This document shows, one piece after another, positions 14,754 through 22,518 of a stretch of DNA of 43,132 bases. Position numbers and translations under genes: made by a program. The first letter of the stretch is position 1, and every line of letters starts with the position of its first letter. The notes below the pieces were generated by a model that was not told the DNA's origin, did no database searches, and worked only from the letters and a program-made list of their open reading frames with translations. Source of the stretch: Oceanococcus sp051252075 (GTDB lineage Bacteria; Pseudomonadota; Gammaproteobacteria; Nevskiales; Oceanococcaceae); the NCBI GenBank assembly GCA_051252075.1, contig JBPOFU010000020.1:1-43132 (forward strand), written 5' to 3'.

Positions 14754-15379
14754 TGCGCGCCTTTACACAACATACGGGCGTCGCCGCTGCCTTGCTGCGT
14801 ATCAATGTCGATACCGATGCCATCATCCCATCGCGGGAAATGAAGACCGTCAGTAAACGTGGCTTATCTGGCGGTTTGTTTGCGGGTTGGCGCTACACAA
14901 CAGCCGACACACGAGAGCTCAATCCCGATTTCATTTTGAACAAACCCGACTACGCCAACACGTCTATTTTGCTATCCGGTGCAAACTTTGGCTGTGGTTC
15001 CTCACGAGAACATGCGGTCTGGGCACTGGCCGAATATGGCATCCGCTGCATCATTGCCAGCAGTTTTGGCAGCATTTTCTACAACAACTGCATACGCAAC
15101 GGCATATTGCCTATTGTTTTAGAAGATACGATCATCCAAACACTTGCGGAGCATGGCGCCAAGCATCCACAAAAGAATCAATTGACTATTGATTTGGCGC
15201 GCTGCCAGCTCAGCAGCTGCGCGGGCCATGTTCATGCTTTCCCAATCGCGGCCAACCATCAAAACATGTTGCTCAATGGGCTCGACCCCATAGGCCTGAC
15301 CCAACAGCAGGCAAGCACAATCGATGCGTTTCACGCTGCAGACAAGAAGCGGCGTTCCTGGGCTTACTTGCCTGACTAG
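14753..15379 (+). CDS. LeuD-like hydratase small subunit (aconitase family)
   Basis: 208 residues matching the swivelling small subunit of LeuCD-type hydratases: HTGVAAALLRINVDTDAI at the N-terminus (VDTD is hallmark), NPDFILN, the conserved FGCGSSREHA (79-88) and FYNNCIRNGILP (109-120). The substrate-recognition loop between VDTDAIIP and WRY reads SREMKTVSKRGLSGGLFAG and keeps the Arg/Gly pattern of the family. The start overlaps the LeuC stop by one base (TGATG), so the two subunits are translationally coupled. It is the last clear gene of the 9585-15379 run; the following globin is separated by 128 bases with dyad elements. Confidence 0.85.
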   Translation: MRAFTQHTGVAAALLRINVDTDAIIPSREMKTVSKRGLSGGLFAGWRYTTADTRELNPDFILNKPDYANTSILLSGANFGCGSSREHAVWALAEYGIRCIIASSFGSIFYNNCIRNGILPIVLEDTIIQTLAEHGAKHPQKNQLTIDLARCQLSSCAGHVHAFPIAANHQNMLLNGLDPIGLTQQQASTIDAFHAADKKRRSWAYLPD

Positions 15380-15425
15380 CACCTGTATATCTCGCAATGA
15401 AGGGGCAGCAGCCTTGCTGCGTATC

Positions 15426-15472
15426 CTCTTAGAAAATTTTTAAGAGCCCGCCTTAAGTTGTGCATGACAACT
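15426..15472 (+). promoter_or_regulatory. Two dyad elements upstream of the globin gene
   Basis: Element one (15426-15446) has arms CTCTTA and TAAGAG around an A/T centre and matches its own complement at 19 of 21 positions. Element two (15456-15472) has perfect arms AGTTGT and ACAACT around GCATG. Both lie 36-82 bases before the ATG at 15508. They look like operators. The first could alternatively be the hairpin terminator of the upstream operon, although it lacks a GC stem. Confidence 0.4.
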
Positions 15473-15507
15473 GCCGATACGAAACCACACTTCTCAATCG
15501 AGCCGTC

Positions 15508-15924
15508 ATGACCCCAGAACAAATTCAACTACTGAAAAGCTCCTTCGCCAAAGTCGAACTCATTGCAGACCAAGCGGCCGATATTTTCTATGAGCGTTTA
15601 TTCAGCGTCGCCCCTGGGGTCAAACCGCTGTTCAAGGACAATATGAAGCGCCAAGGTCAGATGTTGATGACCACAATAGGCTTGGTGGTAAAAGACATCG
15701 ATCAACCCGAAAAAATCATACCAACGGTGCAAAAACTAGGTGCTCGCCACGTTGGCTATGGCGCTTTGCCGGAACATTATCCCGTCGTTGGAGCGGCCTT
15801 AATCTGGACACTGCAAAAGGGATTAGGAGACGCTTTTACCCCAGCGCATAAAGAAGCGTGGGCTGCGGCCTATCAAATTCTTGCCGATGTGATGATTGAA
15901 GCGCAGCTAAAATCTGCCGCATAG
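15508..15924 (+). CDS. Single-domain bacterial globin (Vitreoscilla haemoglobin-like)
   Basis: 138 residues from ATG 15508. A GTG at 15460 would add 16 residues, but it lies inside the second dyad, and the family normally begins at the segment MTPEQIQLLK. The globin fold is recognisable from FYERLF (27-32), PGVKPLF (36-42) and the block GARHVGYGALPEHYPVVG (78-95), whose His81 is the proximal haem ligand and whose HYPVVG matches the flavohaemoglobin/VHb family. There is no reductase domain. Such globins bind oxygen or detoxify nitric oxide. It follows the hydratase operon in the same direction but probably has its own control. Confidence 0.85.
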   Translation: MTPEQIQLLKSSFAKVELIADQAADIFYERLFSVAPGVKPLFKDNMKRQGQMLMTTIGLVVKDIDQPEKIIPTVQKLGARHVGYGALPEHYPVVGAALIWTLQKGLGDAFTPAHKEAWAAAYQILADVMIEAQLKSAA

Positions 15925-15940
15925 TTTCACCAGAATAGTG

Positions 15941-15975
15941 AGCCTCACCCGCCCATGCAGATAGGCAGTGAGGCT
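15941..15975 (+). terminator. Weak candidate terminator after the globin gene
   Basis: AGCCTCAC (15941-15948) pairs with GTGAGGCT (15968-15975) across a 19-base loop, 17 bases after the globin stop. No clean T-run follows, so this is only a candidate. Confidence 0.3.
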
Positions 15976-16151
15976 TATGTTCAGCTATTTTCGAAATTTA
16001 GTGCACACGGGCGTTGTTCCAATTGCAATAATGTCTGCAAACTTCACTACTGAACTTACTGAATTTCGATGAATTTCAACCTCCCCTATAGCGCCTTGCC
16101 TATTGAAAAGTGCCTGCATTGCGCGCGTTTACACAATCATCGCTTCATTCG

Positions 16152-16769
16152 ATGAGTTGGAAGGTCTTGGTGGTCGATGATGATATCGATATCAACCGCA
16201 TAATCCAGGCTTATCTCGAACCCTTGCTGTACATCGGATCGCCTGTTTCTGTGTTGAGTGCTAACTCGGCGTTAGAAGCGAAAGCTCTGTTTGCAGAACA
16301 GGACGACATCGCGGTTGCGTTTATCGATTTGCAAATGGAAACCAATTCTGCAGGATTGGATTTGATTCACCATCTCAGAGCGGAGAACATCACACCGCAC
16401 ACGCGAATCTTTTTGTTAACAGGAAACACAGATCGCGCCCCACGCTGGGAAACGACGCAAAAATTCGATCTCGACGGTTACTTGGACAAAGCACAAATCG
16501 ACCCCGAAAGCATACTGGCCTCAACATACTCGGCCATACGCAGCTATGACCTTATCTCTCGTTTGGACACCAGCCGGCAATCGATTTTTAATGCCGTCAG
16601 AATGCTCAAAGCGCTGGACGAAGCGGATCAAGGCGCCCATAAAGTCGAGGCGATTATTAGCCGCCTCATCGACTCCGGCGAATCTCTACACACCGAGGCA
16701 GACTGGAGTTGGGATTCAAACGACCAATCCCATGCCGATTACAGCAATTCCAATAATAAAAGAGATTGA
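16152..16769 (+). CDS. Response-regulator receiver protein
   Basis: 205 residues from ATG 16152; a GTG at 16110 is possible, and neither has a strong ribosome-binding site. The N-terminal 120 residues form a receiver domain: the acidic pair in VVDDD (8-11), phospho-acceptor Asp59 (FIDLQM), switch Thr90 (LLTGN) and Lys113 (YLDKAQ). After this comes about 85 residues of helical sequence without a DNA-binding motif or known output domain, ending in a Ser/Asn/Asp-rich tail. The only signalling partner visible is the convergent phosphatase gene, whose 3' end overlaps this one by 31 bases. No histidine kinase is in the window. Confidence 0.8.
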   Translation: MSWKVLVVDDDIDINRIIQAYLEPLLYIGSPVSVLSANSALEAKALFAEQDDIAVAFIDLQMETNSAGLDLIHHLRAENITPHTRIFLLTGNTDRAPRWETTQKFDLDGYLDKAQIDPESILASTYSAIRSYDLISRLDTSRQSIFNAVRMLKALDEADQGAHKVEAIISRLIDSGESLHTEADWSWDSNDQSHADYSNSNNKRD

Positions 16770-17461
16770 TCATCTGGAATTTTCTGGTGTGGCGCGTTAA
16801 TACCCACCAATAGATCCCAAATAATATCTGCATCCTGTTTGAGTGAACCCGTACATGCGGCTTTAATGAGCTCAAACCGCACTTCGTCTGGCAACAACTT
16901 TGTCTTCGTTTTTTTGCCCGCCCTCTCCAATAAACCATCGCTCAAAAATAGAACACGATCTCTCGAGCACAGTTGAATGTGCTCTTCTTCGGGAGGGTTT
17001 AATTCATCAAAAAGCCCCAAAGGCGCACTGTGATTCTTTGGAATACTGTGCACCTCACCATTTTTCCTTAGCAAAATGGCATTCGAATGCCCCGCGTTTA
17101 GCACATGCAGTAGCCCGTTTTCATGCAAGGTGTACGCAATGCCTGTGCAATACATCGAGTCCACGTCGTCCACGTACAGAAATCGATTTACTGACTCCAA
17201 TCGCTCTGCCAGAGAACTGCGCAACTGCTGTGCGAAATGCGCCTGCAACGCTACAGCGACAAACGCTGCGTCAGCGCCATGCCCCATAACGTCACCAAAA
17301 AAGCCTTCCATCTTCTTGCCATTGGCATCACCCCAGATTCCATGAACATCTCCGGTGACGTGCTCTGCCGCTTGCATGCGCACAGCCCATTGGGCGAAGC
17401 CACAGCGGGGTTGCTGCTGGAAAAGGCGCTTCTGCAATGTTGGCAATAAGGGGTTTGTCAT
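16739..17461 (-). CDS. SpoIIE/RsbU-type PP2C Ser/Thr phosphatase
   Basis: 240 residues from ATG 17461; a TTG at 17515 would add 18. Metal-binding residues of the PPM/SpoIIE family are present: VTGDVH (Asp38), GDVMGHG (56-62), FLSDGLLE (Asp175) and PDDQSLL (229-235). NAGHSNAIL (122-130) is the usual central block. It has no PAS, GAF or receiver domain of its own, so it is a free-standing catalytic domain that probably dephosphorylates an anti-sigma antagonist-type partner. The gene is convergent with, and overlaps, the receiver gene at 16152. In related systems receiver and phosphatase are often fused, so they may act together here. No anti-sigma kinase or STAS gene is nearby. Confidence 0.82.
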   Translation of the reverse strand: MTNPLLPTLQKRLFQQQPRCGFAQWAVRMQAAEHVTGDVHGIWGDANGKKMEGFFGDVMGHGADAAFVAVALQAHFAQQLRSSLAERLESVNRFLYVDDVDSMYCTGIAYTLHENGLLHVLNAGHSNAILLRKNGEVHSIPKNHSAPLGLFDELNPPEEEHIQLCSRDRVLFLSDGLLERAGKKTKTKLLPDEVRFELIKAACTGSLKQDADIIWDLLVGINAPHQKIPDDQSLLLLELL

Positions 17462-17651
17462 GCGAATAGCTTCGGTAGATTTACTAGAATTCGGTGTTAC
17501 AAAAACTCGGCTCAATCCGATCTCGACCTATAGCGCTAATGAGCCTTGCAAGACGAACACCCGTCAATCGGATGCGAATAAATGATCATGCATTTAGCAT
17601 TCTAGTGCTTGTTCACCAAATATTTGCAGGCCACTGCTGCATAATTGCCCC

Positions 17652-17957
17652 ATGACAGACGAACAATCAAACACCGAGCAGGACCGGAGCAAGCGCAGCG
17701 CCAAAAGTTTCGATTGCGTCAGCTTGCAACCCGGGCTACAGGCTTGCACGGCTGCTTGGCTGATGATCGGGGACCGTTTCCTGCTGAATGAAGTACCAAA
17801 GCTGCCGGTAGTAGGCTGCGATTTTGACACCTGCGACTGCCGTTTTAACCAACATGAAGACCGTAGAGAACCCGGTGAGCGCCGCACTGACTTACCTGAT
17901 GGTGGCGAAGCACATAAGCTACGCAAAAACGCTGGGCGGCGACACGACGATAAATAA
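17652..17957 (+). CDS. Small Cys-rich protein with DRR motif
   Basis: 101 residues starting at ATG 17652. The first third is polar (Asp, Glu, Ser, Lys, Arg). The centre, CDFDTCDCRFNQHEDRREPG, packs three Cys, a His and an acidic/Arg-rich DRR repeat, followed by ERRTD. This looks like a small metal-binding or redox knuckle. I recall similar Cys-His-DRR segments in unannotated proteobacterial proteins but cannot name a family. An opposite-strand frame of similar length overlaps it, but the motif density favours this strand. No ribosome-binding site is obvious, so the exact start is uncertain. Confidence 0.5.
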   Translation: MTDEQSNTEQDRSKRSAKSFDCVSLQPGLQACTAAWLMIGDRFLLNEVPKLPVVGCDFDTCDCRFNQHEDRREPGERRTDLPDGGEAHKLRKNAGRRHDDK

Positions 17958-18041
17958 CGCGGGCCAGCGCAAACAGACTTAATTACTGCTTAGCTTCCGA
18001 CCATGGGAGAATGTGTCTTTGATTATCCACTGGAAGCATTC

Positions 18042-18413
18042 ATGCCTCGTCCTGTACTTGAAGAAAGTCGTATTCACCCCGCTATACGCGAAAAACTAAG
18101 CAGCCAAAACGCCGATATCCTCGCAGAAGTGGAAGCCGCCGCAGCGGCAAATCCTGTACTCGTGGTGGGCATGGCACAAAACCCCTTCCCTAAGAAAGCG
18201 CGCAAAGCCTTAGACACGGCTGGGATAAGCTTTAAATACTTGGAATATGGCAGTTATTTTAAGGATTGGCGACGACGCAATGCCTTAAAAATGTGGTCTG
18301 GTTGGGCCACCATGCCGATGATTTTTGTCCACGGCCAGTTAATCGGTGGCTACGAAGATCTCAAGGCGCTGATCGATTCAGGTGAACTGAAGCTGCTCAT
18401 AGAAAAAGCCTAG
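18042..18413 (+). CDS. Glutaredoxin-fold protein lacking active-site cysteines
   Basis: 123 residues from ATG 18042, chosen because GGAAG sits five bases upstream; an ATG at 18003 has no such site. The C-terminal 90 residues follow the monothiol-type glutaredoxin layout: beta strand PVLVVGMA, the active-site position, a helix KKARKALD, then WATMPMIFV with the cis-proline and the glutathione-binding GGYEDL. Where a CPFC or CGFS motif is expected, the sequence reads NPFP (47-50), and no Cys exists anywhere in the protein. It cannot do thiol exchange or ligate an Fe-S cluster through its own Cys, so a binding or regulatory role is more likely. Confidence 0.75.
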   Translation: MPRPVLEESRIHPAIREKLSSQNADILAEVEAAAAANPVLVVGMAQNPFPKKARKALDTAGISFKYLEYGSYFKDWRRRNALKMWSGWATMPMIFVHGQLIGGYEDLKALIDSGELKLLIEKA

Positions 18414-18487
18414 CTTTTACGCACGGGCAAACATGTCAGCGGTTAACAATGACCAAAAGCATGCTTGCTCCTGATTTGTCACCCCAT

Positions 18488-19663
18488 CTATAACACCAAG
18501 GTCGTTGCCAGAAAGAGCATCAAACCCATACCTATGATGTCGGTAAACGTGGTCAGAAAAATGCTGCTGGCGGTGGCCGGATCGGCCCCAAATCGTTTTA
18601 GAGTCAGTGGTACAACAACGCCGAAAATGCCACTGCCCATGCAGGCACCGATCATGGCGATGAGTATGACAACCGCGAGCATGAAGGGGTCCGAGGCGCC
18701 GGTGGCGCTGGCATAGGCCCACATCGCAGCTCCCGCAACAACGCCGACACACACGCCATTCAGCGCGCCAAGCAAGACTTCTTTACGAATCACTTTGGAT
18801 ACCGGGTAATCGTTCAATTCACCCAGGGTCAAGCCACGTAAAGTAATCGCCAAAGCCTGACAACCCGTGTTGCCACTTTGCCCCGCCAGGACCGGCAAAA
18901 ATGCAGCCAGTGCAACAATTCGGGTAATGGTGTCCTCAAACATCCCTACGACGAACGCAGCTGCAAACGCGGTGAGCAAATTGACTTGCAACCAAGGATG
19001 ACGCTGCTTGAAGGCCTGCAAGATCGGAGTGCTGACTCTTTCTTCGCGCCCCACACCCACTTGTGAACCGGCCTGCGAGATCAAATCCGTCGCGACACGT
19101 TCGAATAAACGCCAGCCTCTCACTATGCCAACAATATCGCCTCGCTCATCAGCCACAGGGTAGGCGGGATAATGCCTTTTCAATGCCGATTGCACTGCTG
19201 CACTCAAAGGCGTATCAGGCCGAAATACGAAAGGATCCGGTGTCATCAATTCTGTAATCATCTGCCCCGGCCTAGCCAGTATGAGATCTCGCAGATTGAC
19301 CACACCGACCAGTCGCTCATCGACCTCATCGACTACATAGAAGTAAGTGATTTCCGTCACATTTTCGGTGTGCACCATGTGATCAACCACGCCAGCAGCG
19401 GTTTGTCCGGCACTGACAACACCCAGCGGTTCTTCCATTAAATCTGCAACGACAACGCCACCGGACATCTGTACCGAGGCCAATGCGCCACTGGCCATAG
19501 TCGGCAGCAAGGCAGCGATCCGCGCGGCGTGATCCTGATCCAGCAACATCAAAACATCGTGAATATCCGCGCTGGCCATAGAACTTAAGCTTGAGGCGGC
19601 GTCAGCATCGTCCATGTTGGAGATTTTTGACACCAGTTCGGTAAGACTGTCACTGATTTGCAT
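18488..19663 (-). CDS. mgtE: Magnesium transporter, MgtE family
   Basis: 391 residues from ATG 19663, which has AGGA seven bases upstream. A further in-frame ATG at 19786 would crowd the divergent gene's start. Order: a short MgtE N-domain (about 1-70), two CBS domains (about 75-195, with LVGVVNLRDL and DIVGIVRGW), and a five-helix membrane domain with the family blocks AAFLPVLAGQSGNTGCQAL and, in the last helix, TDIIGMGLMLF, whose Asp corresponds to the pore residue. The N-domain is shorter than the roughly 130 residues of the structurally known protein. It should form a Mg-gated divalent cation channel in the inner membrane. Confidence 0.9.
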   Translation of the reverse strand: MQISDSLTELVSKISNMDDADAASSLSSMASADIHDVLMLLDQDHAARIAALLPTMASGALASVQMSGGVVVADLMEEPLGVVSAGQTAAGVVDHMVHTENVTEITYFYVVDEVDERLVGVVNLRDLILARPGQMITELMTPDPFVFRPDTPLSAAVQSALKRHYPAYPVADERGDIVGIVRGWRLFERVATDLISQAGSQVGVGREERVSTPILQAFKQRHPWLQVNLLTAFAAAFVVGMFEDTITRIVALAAFLPVLAGQSGNTGCQALAITLRGLTLGELNDYPVSKVIRKEVLLGALNGVCVGVVAGAAMWAYASATGASDPFMLAVVILIAMIGACMGSGIFGVVVPLTLKRFGADPATASSIFLTTFTDIIGMGLMLFLATTLVL

Positions 19664-19813
19664 GGCATTTTCCTGGTGCGTTTTCCACAGTAAGGCACGG
19701 AAATCCAGGCGTTGCAAAGCCGGCCATGAGCAAAGCCCCGTATCAGGAAGCCCTTGCGCGTTGCTTAAGTTATCGATGCCCTCCAAACTCCGGTTAAATT
19801 TGAGGATTTTGAT

Positions 19814-21367
19814 TTGAGCGCCCCATCCACTGACGCTGAAAATACCGTTTCACCGCCTGAACTCAGCGCCGCTGAATTGCGCCCCCTGTATTTAAACGGG
19901 GTGTTCAGTCAAACCATGGATTCGCTGACCACCGGCGCGGTGCTTATCGGCTTGGCCCTGCAGCTGGGCGCGTCGCATTTGATGATCGGGGTTATCGGTG
20001 CGATCCCTTTCCTTAGCAATCTGTTTCAATTGCCGGCGATTTACTTGATCGACCGCATAGGCGATCGGAAGAAGATTGTGGTCGCCAGCTCCATGATCGG
20101 ACGCAGTTGTTGGTTATTGGTGGCATTGGTTCCCTTGGTCTATCCGTCGTCCCTCGCTCTCACGCTGGTCGTGGTGGCGATGACCTTGCGCTACTGTTTT
20201 GGTGCCTTCACCGCTTGTGCATGGAATTCATGGCTGCGAGACATCATCCCGGCGCCACGGCTGGGGCGCTTTCTCGCCTACCGCTTAAGCCTGATGTCCG
20301 TCGCCGCAGTTGCCACGGGTTTGGGCGCGGCTGCATTAATCGATTTGTGGAAGGGCGAAGCCGCCCAGCTGTATGTCTACGCTGTGTTGTTCACCTTGGG
20401 CAGCGCCGCCGGATTAATGGGTGCGTGCTATTCCATGAAAGTGCCCAATGCCACACTGGAATCGCGTGAAAGCAAAGCCATAGGTCGAACCATGCGACGC
20501 GATCGCCTGATAAGTCCTTTCAAACATCACAATTTTCGCCGTTTGATGAGCTTTCTCACCGCTTGGCATTTTGCTGCGAACTTAGCCACCCCGTTTTTCG
20601 TGGTCTACATGCTCACCAAATTGCACTACGACCTCACCTTTGTTATCGCGTTGACCTTGTTTGGACAAGCCATTACAGCGGCGTCATTCCGCTTATGGGG
20701 GCGCTATGCGGATCTGTTCAGCCACAAAACCGTGATGGCTGCTTGCGGCGGCTTATTCATCATGTGCCTGTTCGGTTGGACTTTTACCAGCTTCCCAGAA
20801 CGTCACCAATACACCACCCCGTTGCTATTCCTACTCCACGCCTTGATGGGTTTTGCTACCGCCGGCATTAACCTTGCGACCAGTAGTCTGGCGCTGAAAC
20901 TGGCGCCACAACGCGAGGCCACGTCCTTTCTTGCGGTCAACAGCATGGTGACATCATTGGCGGCCGGCATGGCGCCGCTGATCGGGGGGCTGACCGCTGA
21001 CTTTTTTGCCGAACGGCAACTTAGCCTGGTGGTGCGCTGGCAGTCCAGTGGTGCGACCTTGGACGTCAACACCCTGCATGTTGGGCAATGGGACTTCTTC
21101 TTCGTGATTGCCTTTTTCACCGGCTTATTCGCACTCAACCGACTGTCCTTAGTCCAAGAACCGGGGCACCGACCTAAAGATGTTTTGATCCGCGAACTGA
21201 TGACCGATACCAGTCAAATGTTACGCACCTTCACCAGCATAGACGGCTTGCGTGATGCCGTTTCAGCGCCGTTTGTAATGGCGACAAATCTGATCAAAAT
21301 GACGCCACCGAATGAACCAACGCCTGCCCCACAAGAGCCGGTCGACCCACCGAGCAAGGCAAGCTGA
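19814..21367 (+). CDS. MFS transporter
   Basis: 517 residues with twelve hydrophobic segments and MFS loop motifs such as LIDRIGDRKK between helices 2 and 3. The start is TTG at 19814 with GAGG eight bases upstream. A soluble insertion of about 30 residues (beginning AERQLSLVVRW) lies between two C-terminal-half helices, and about 70 residues follow the last helix, ending in Pro/Glu repeats. The substrate cannot be deduced. It is divergent from mgtE over a 150-base gap. Confidence 0.85.
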   Translation: MSAPSTDAENTVSPPELSAAELRPLYLNGVFSQTMDSLTTGAVLIGLALQLGASHLMIGVIGAIPFLSNLFQLPAIYLIDRIGDRKKIVVASSMIGRSCWLLVALVPLVYPSSLALTLVVVAMTLRYCFGAFTACAWNSWLRDIIPAPRLGRFLAYRLSLMSVAAVATGLGAAALIDLWKGEAAQLYVYAVLFTLGSAAGLMGACYSMKVPNATLESRESKAIGRTMRRDRLISPFKHHNFRRLMSFLTAWHFAANLATPFFVVYMLTKLHYDLTFVIALTLFGQAITAASFRLWGRYADLFSHKTVMAACGGLFIMCLFGWTFTSFPERHQYTTPLLFLLHALMGFATAGINLATSSLALKLAPQREATSFLAVNSMVTSLAAGMAPLIGGLTADFFAERQLSLVVRWQSSGATLDVNTLHVGQWDFFFVIAFFTGLFALNRLSLVQEPGHRPKDVLIRELMTDTSQMLRTFTSIDGLRDAVSAPFVMATNLIKMTPPNEPTPAPQEPVDPPSKAS

Positions 21368-21386
21368 CGGCGTATGAAAGCACCAA

Positions 21387-21410
21387 TCCCTCACTCAAAA
21401 TAGAGAGGGA
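21387..21410. terminator. Small hairpin between convergent genes
   Basis: TCCCTC and GAGGGA form a six-base stem around a 12-base A-rich loop in the 83-base gap between the convergent MFS and M14 genes. There is no T-run in either direction, so its terminator role is doubtful. Confidence 0.22.
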
Positions 21411-21450
21411 AGCACTCGAAGCGTGCAGGACAACCTAATGTCCAGAATTG

Positions 21451-22488
21451 CTAAGCGATGGTCATTCCGTCGAACAAAGGATCACCATCCATCTCCAATC
21501 CAAGCTCTTCCATGACTTCCTCGGTATCCGCCAGGCTTGCGACACGGGCTACATGAAATAGGCCATCGCCACGGCTAACAATCGGTAAGTTAGTACGGCC
21601 GATGATAATGCCGGAGCTACGCGCCAACACAGGTTCCTCGTCAGAACCCAAGGGCCCAGAGATGAGCGCTATGGTTTCGCCTCTTTTGACCCGATCTCCC
21701 ATTTTTTTCTGCGCCCGCATGATGCCGCCTATCGGTGCACGCACCCAATGACTGGAATCTGATCGTGACGGCAGGCGCTTACCTTTGCTGGCGCTTAACG
21801 CTGGCAGCATGCCGATATGGCGCATAACGCCAATGACACCTTTGACGCCGACGCGAACGGAGACTTCATCAAAACGTAGAGCTTCACCCGCCTCGTAGAG
21901 GAGGATTTTGCAGCCCACGTCTTTGGCTGCCGCACGCAAAGAGCCGTCACGTAAATTCGCATTCAGCATGATTGACGCACCAAAAGCTTCGGCCAAGGCC
22001 AAAACGTCTGGATCTTCCAAATCAGCACGAATTTGCGGCAAATTTTCTCTATGCACCGCACCGCTGTGCAAATCCAAACCATATTGCGAACTGGCGACAA
22101 TTTCGCTCATAAAAGCAAAAGCCAATTGCGATGCCAATGAACCAGATTCACTGCCCGGAAAACTACGATTCAAATCGCGTCGGTCTGGTAGATAACGCGA
22201 CTGATTATTGAAACCGTAGGCATTGACGATGGGCACCAAAATCAAGGTGCCACGCAAACGCCGCAGAATTTTTAGTTCTGAAATACGGCGAATGATTTCC
22301 ACGCCTATGATTTCGTCGCCATGTATGGCCGCACTCACAAAAGTTACCGGGCCACTTTTCTTGCCGTGAATCACCAGCGCGGTAAGATTCATACGCGTGT
22401 GATCAGCCAAACGACTCAAGGGAATATTGATGGTTTGCTGTTCGCCGGGGCGGATGGTAACCCCATGAATTTGAAAATCCTGCTGCAT
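21451..22488 (-). CDS. Succinylglutamate desuccinylase/aspartoacylase-family zinc hydrolase
   Basis: 345 residues of the M14-related AstE/AspA family. Zinc ligands are HGDE (56-59) and His141 in LDLHSGA; DLNRSFPG (104-111) binds the substrate carboxylate, and Glu199 in LLYEAGE is the likely catalytic base. The C-terminal 100 residues form a beta-rich domain (WVRAPIGGIMRAQKKMGD, VKRGETIA) like a lipoyl/barrel-sandwich fold, common in this subfamily. The family removes an acyl group or terminal amino acid from Glu- or Asp-type amides. It lies 30 bases after the rimK-like gene, so ligase and hydrolase are probably coexpressed and may act on the same amide bond. Confidence 0.82.
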   Translation of the reverse strand: MQQDFQIHGVTIRPGEQQTINIPLSRLADHTRMNLTALVIHGKKSGPVTFVSAAIHGDEIIGVEIIRRISELKILRRLRGTLILVPIVNAYGFNNQSRYLPDRRDLNRSFPGSESGSLASQLAFAFMSEIVASSQYGLDLHSGAVHRENLPQIRADLEDPDVLALAEAFGASIMLNANLRDGSLRAAAKDVGCKILLYEAGEALRFDEVSVRVGVKGVIGVMRHIGMLPALSASKGKRLPSRSDSSHWVRAPIGGIMRAQKKMGDRVKRGETIALISGPLGSDEEPVLARSSGIIIGRTNLPIVSRGDGLFHVARVASLADTEEVMEELGLEMDGDPLFDGMTIA

Positions 22489-22518
22489 CGTTTCTACCGC
22501 GTCTGCTTATACAGTTGC

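Noticed and set aside
13347..15379. Reading the LeuCD pair as leucine biosynthesis genes
   Set aside because: No leuA or leuB is nearby, the active-site motifs differ from biosynthetic LeuC, and the genes are translationally coupled to hydrolases.
17594..17926. Minus-strand frame opposite the small Cys-rich protein
   Set aside because: It is a Ser/Arg/Cys-rich translation typical of a shadow frame; the plus-strand product has the denser motif. Some doubt remains.
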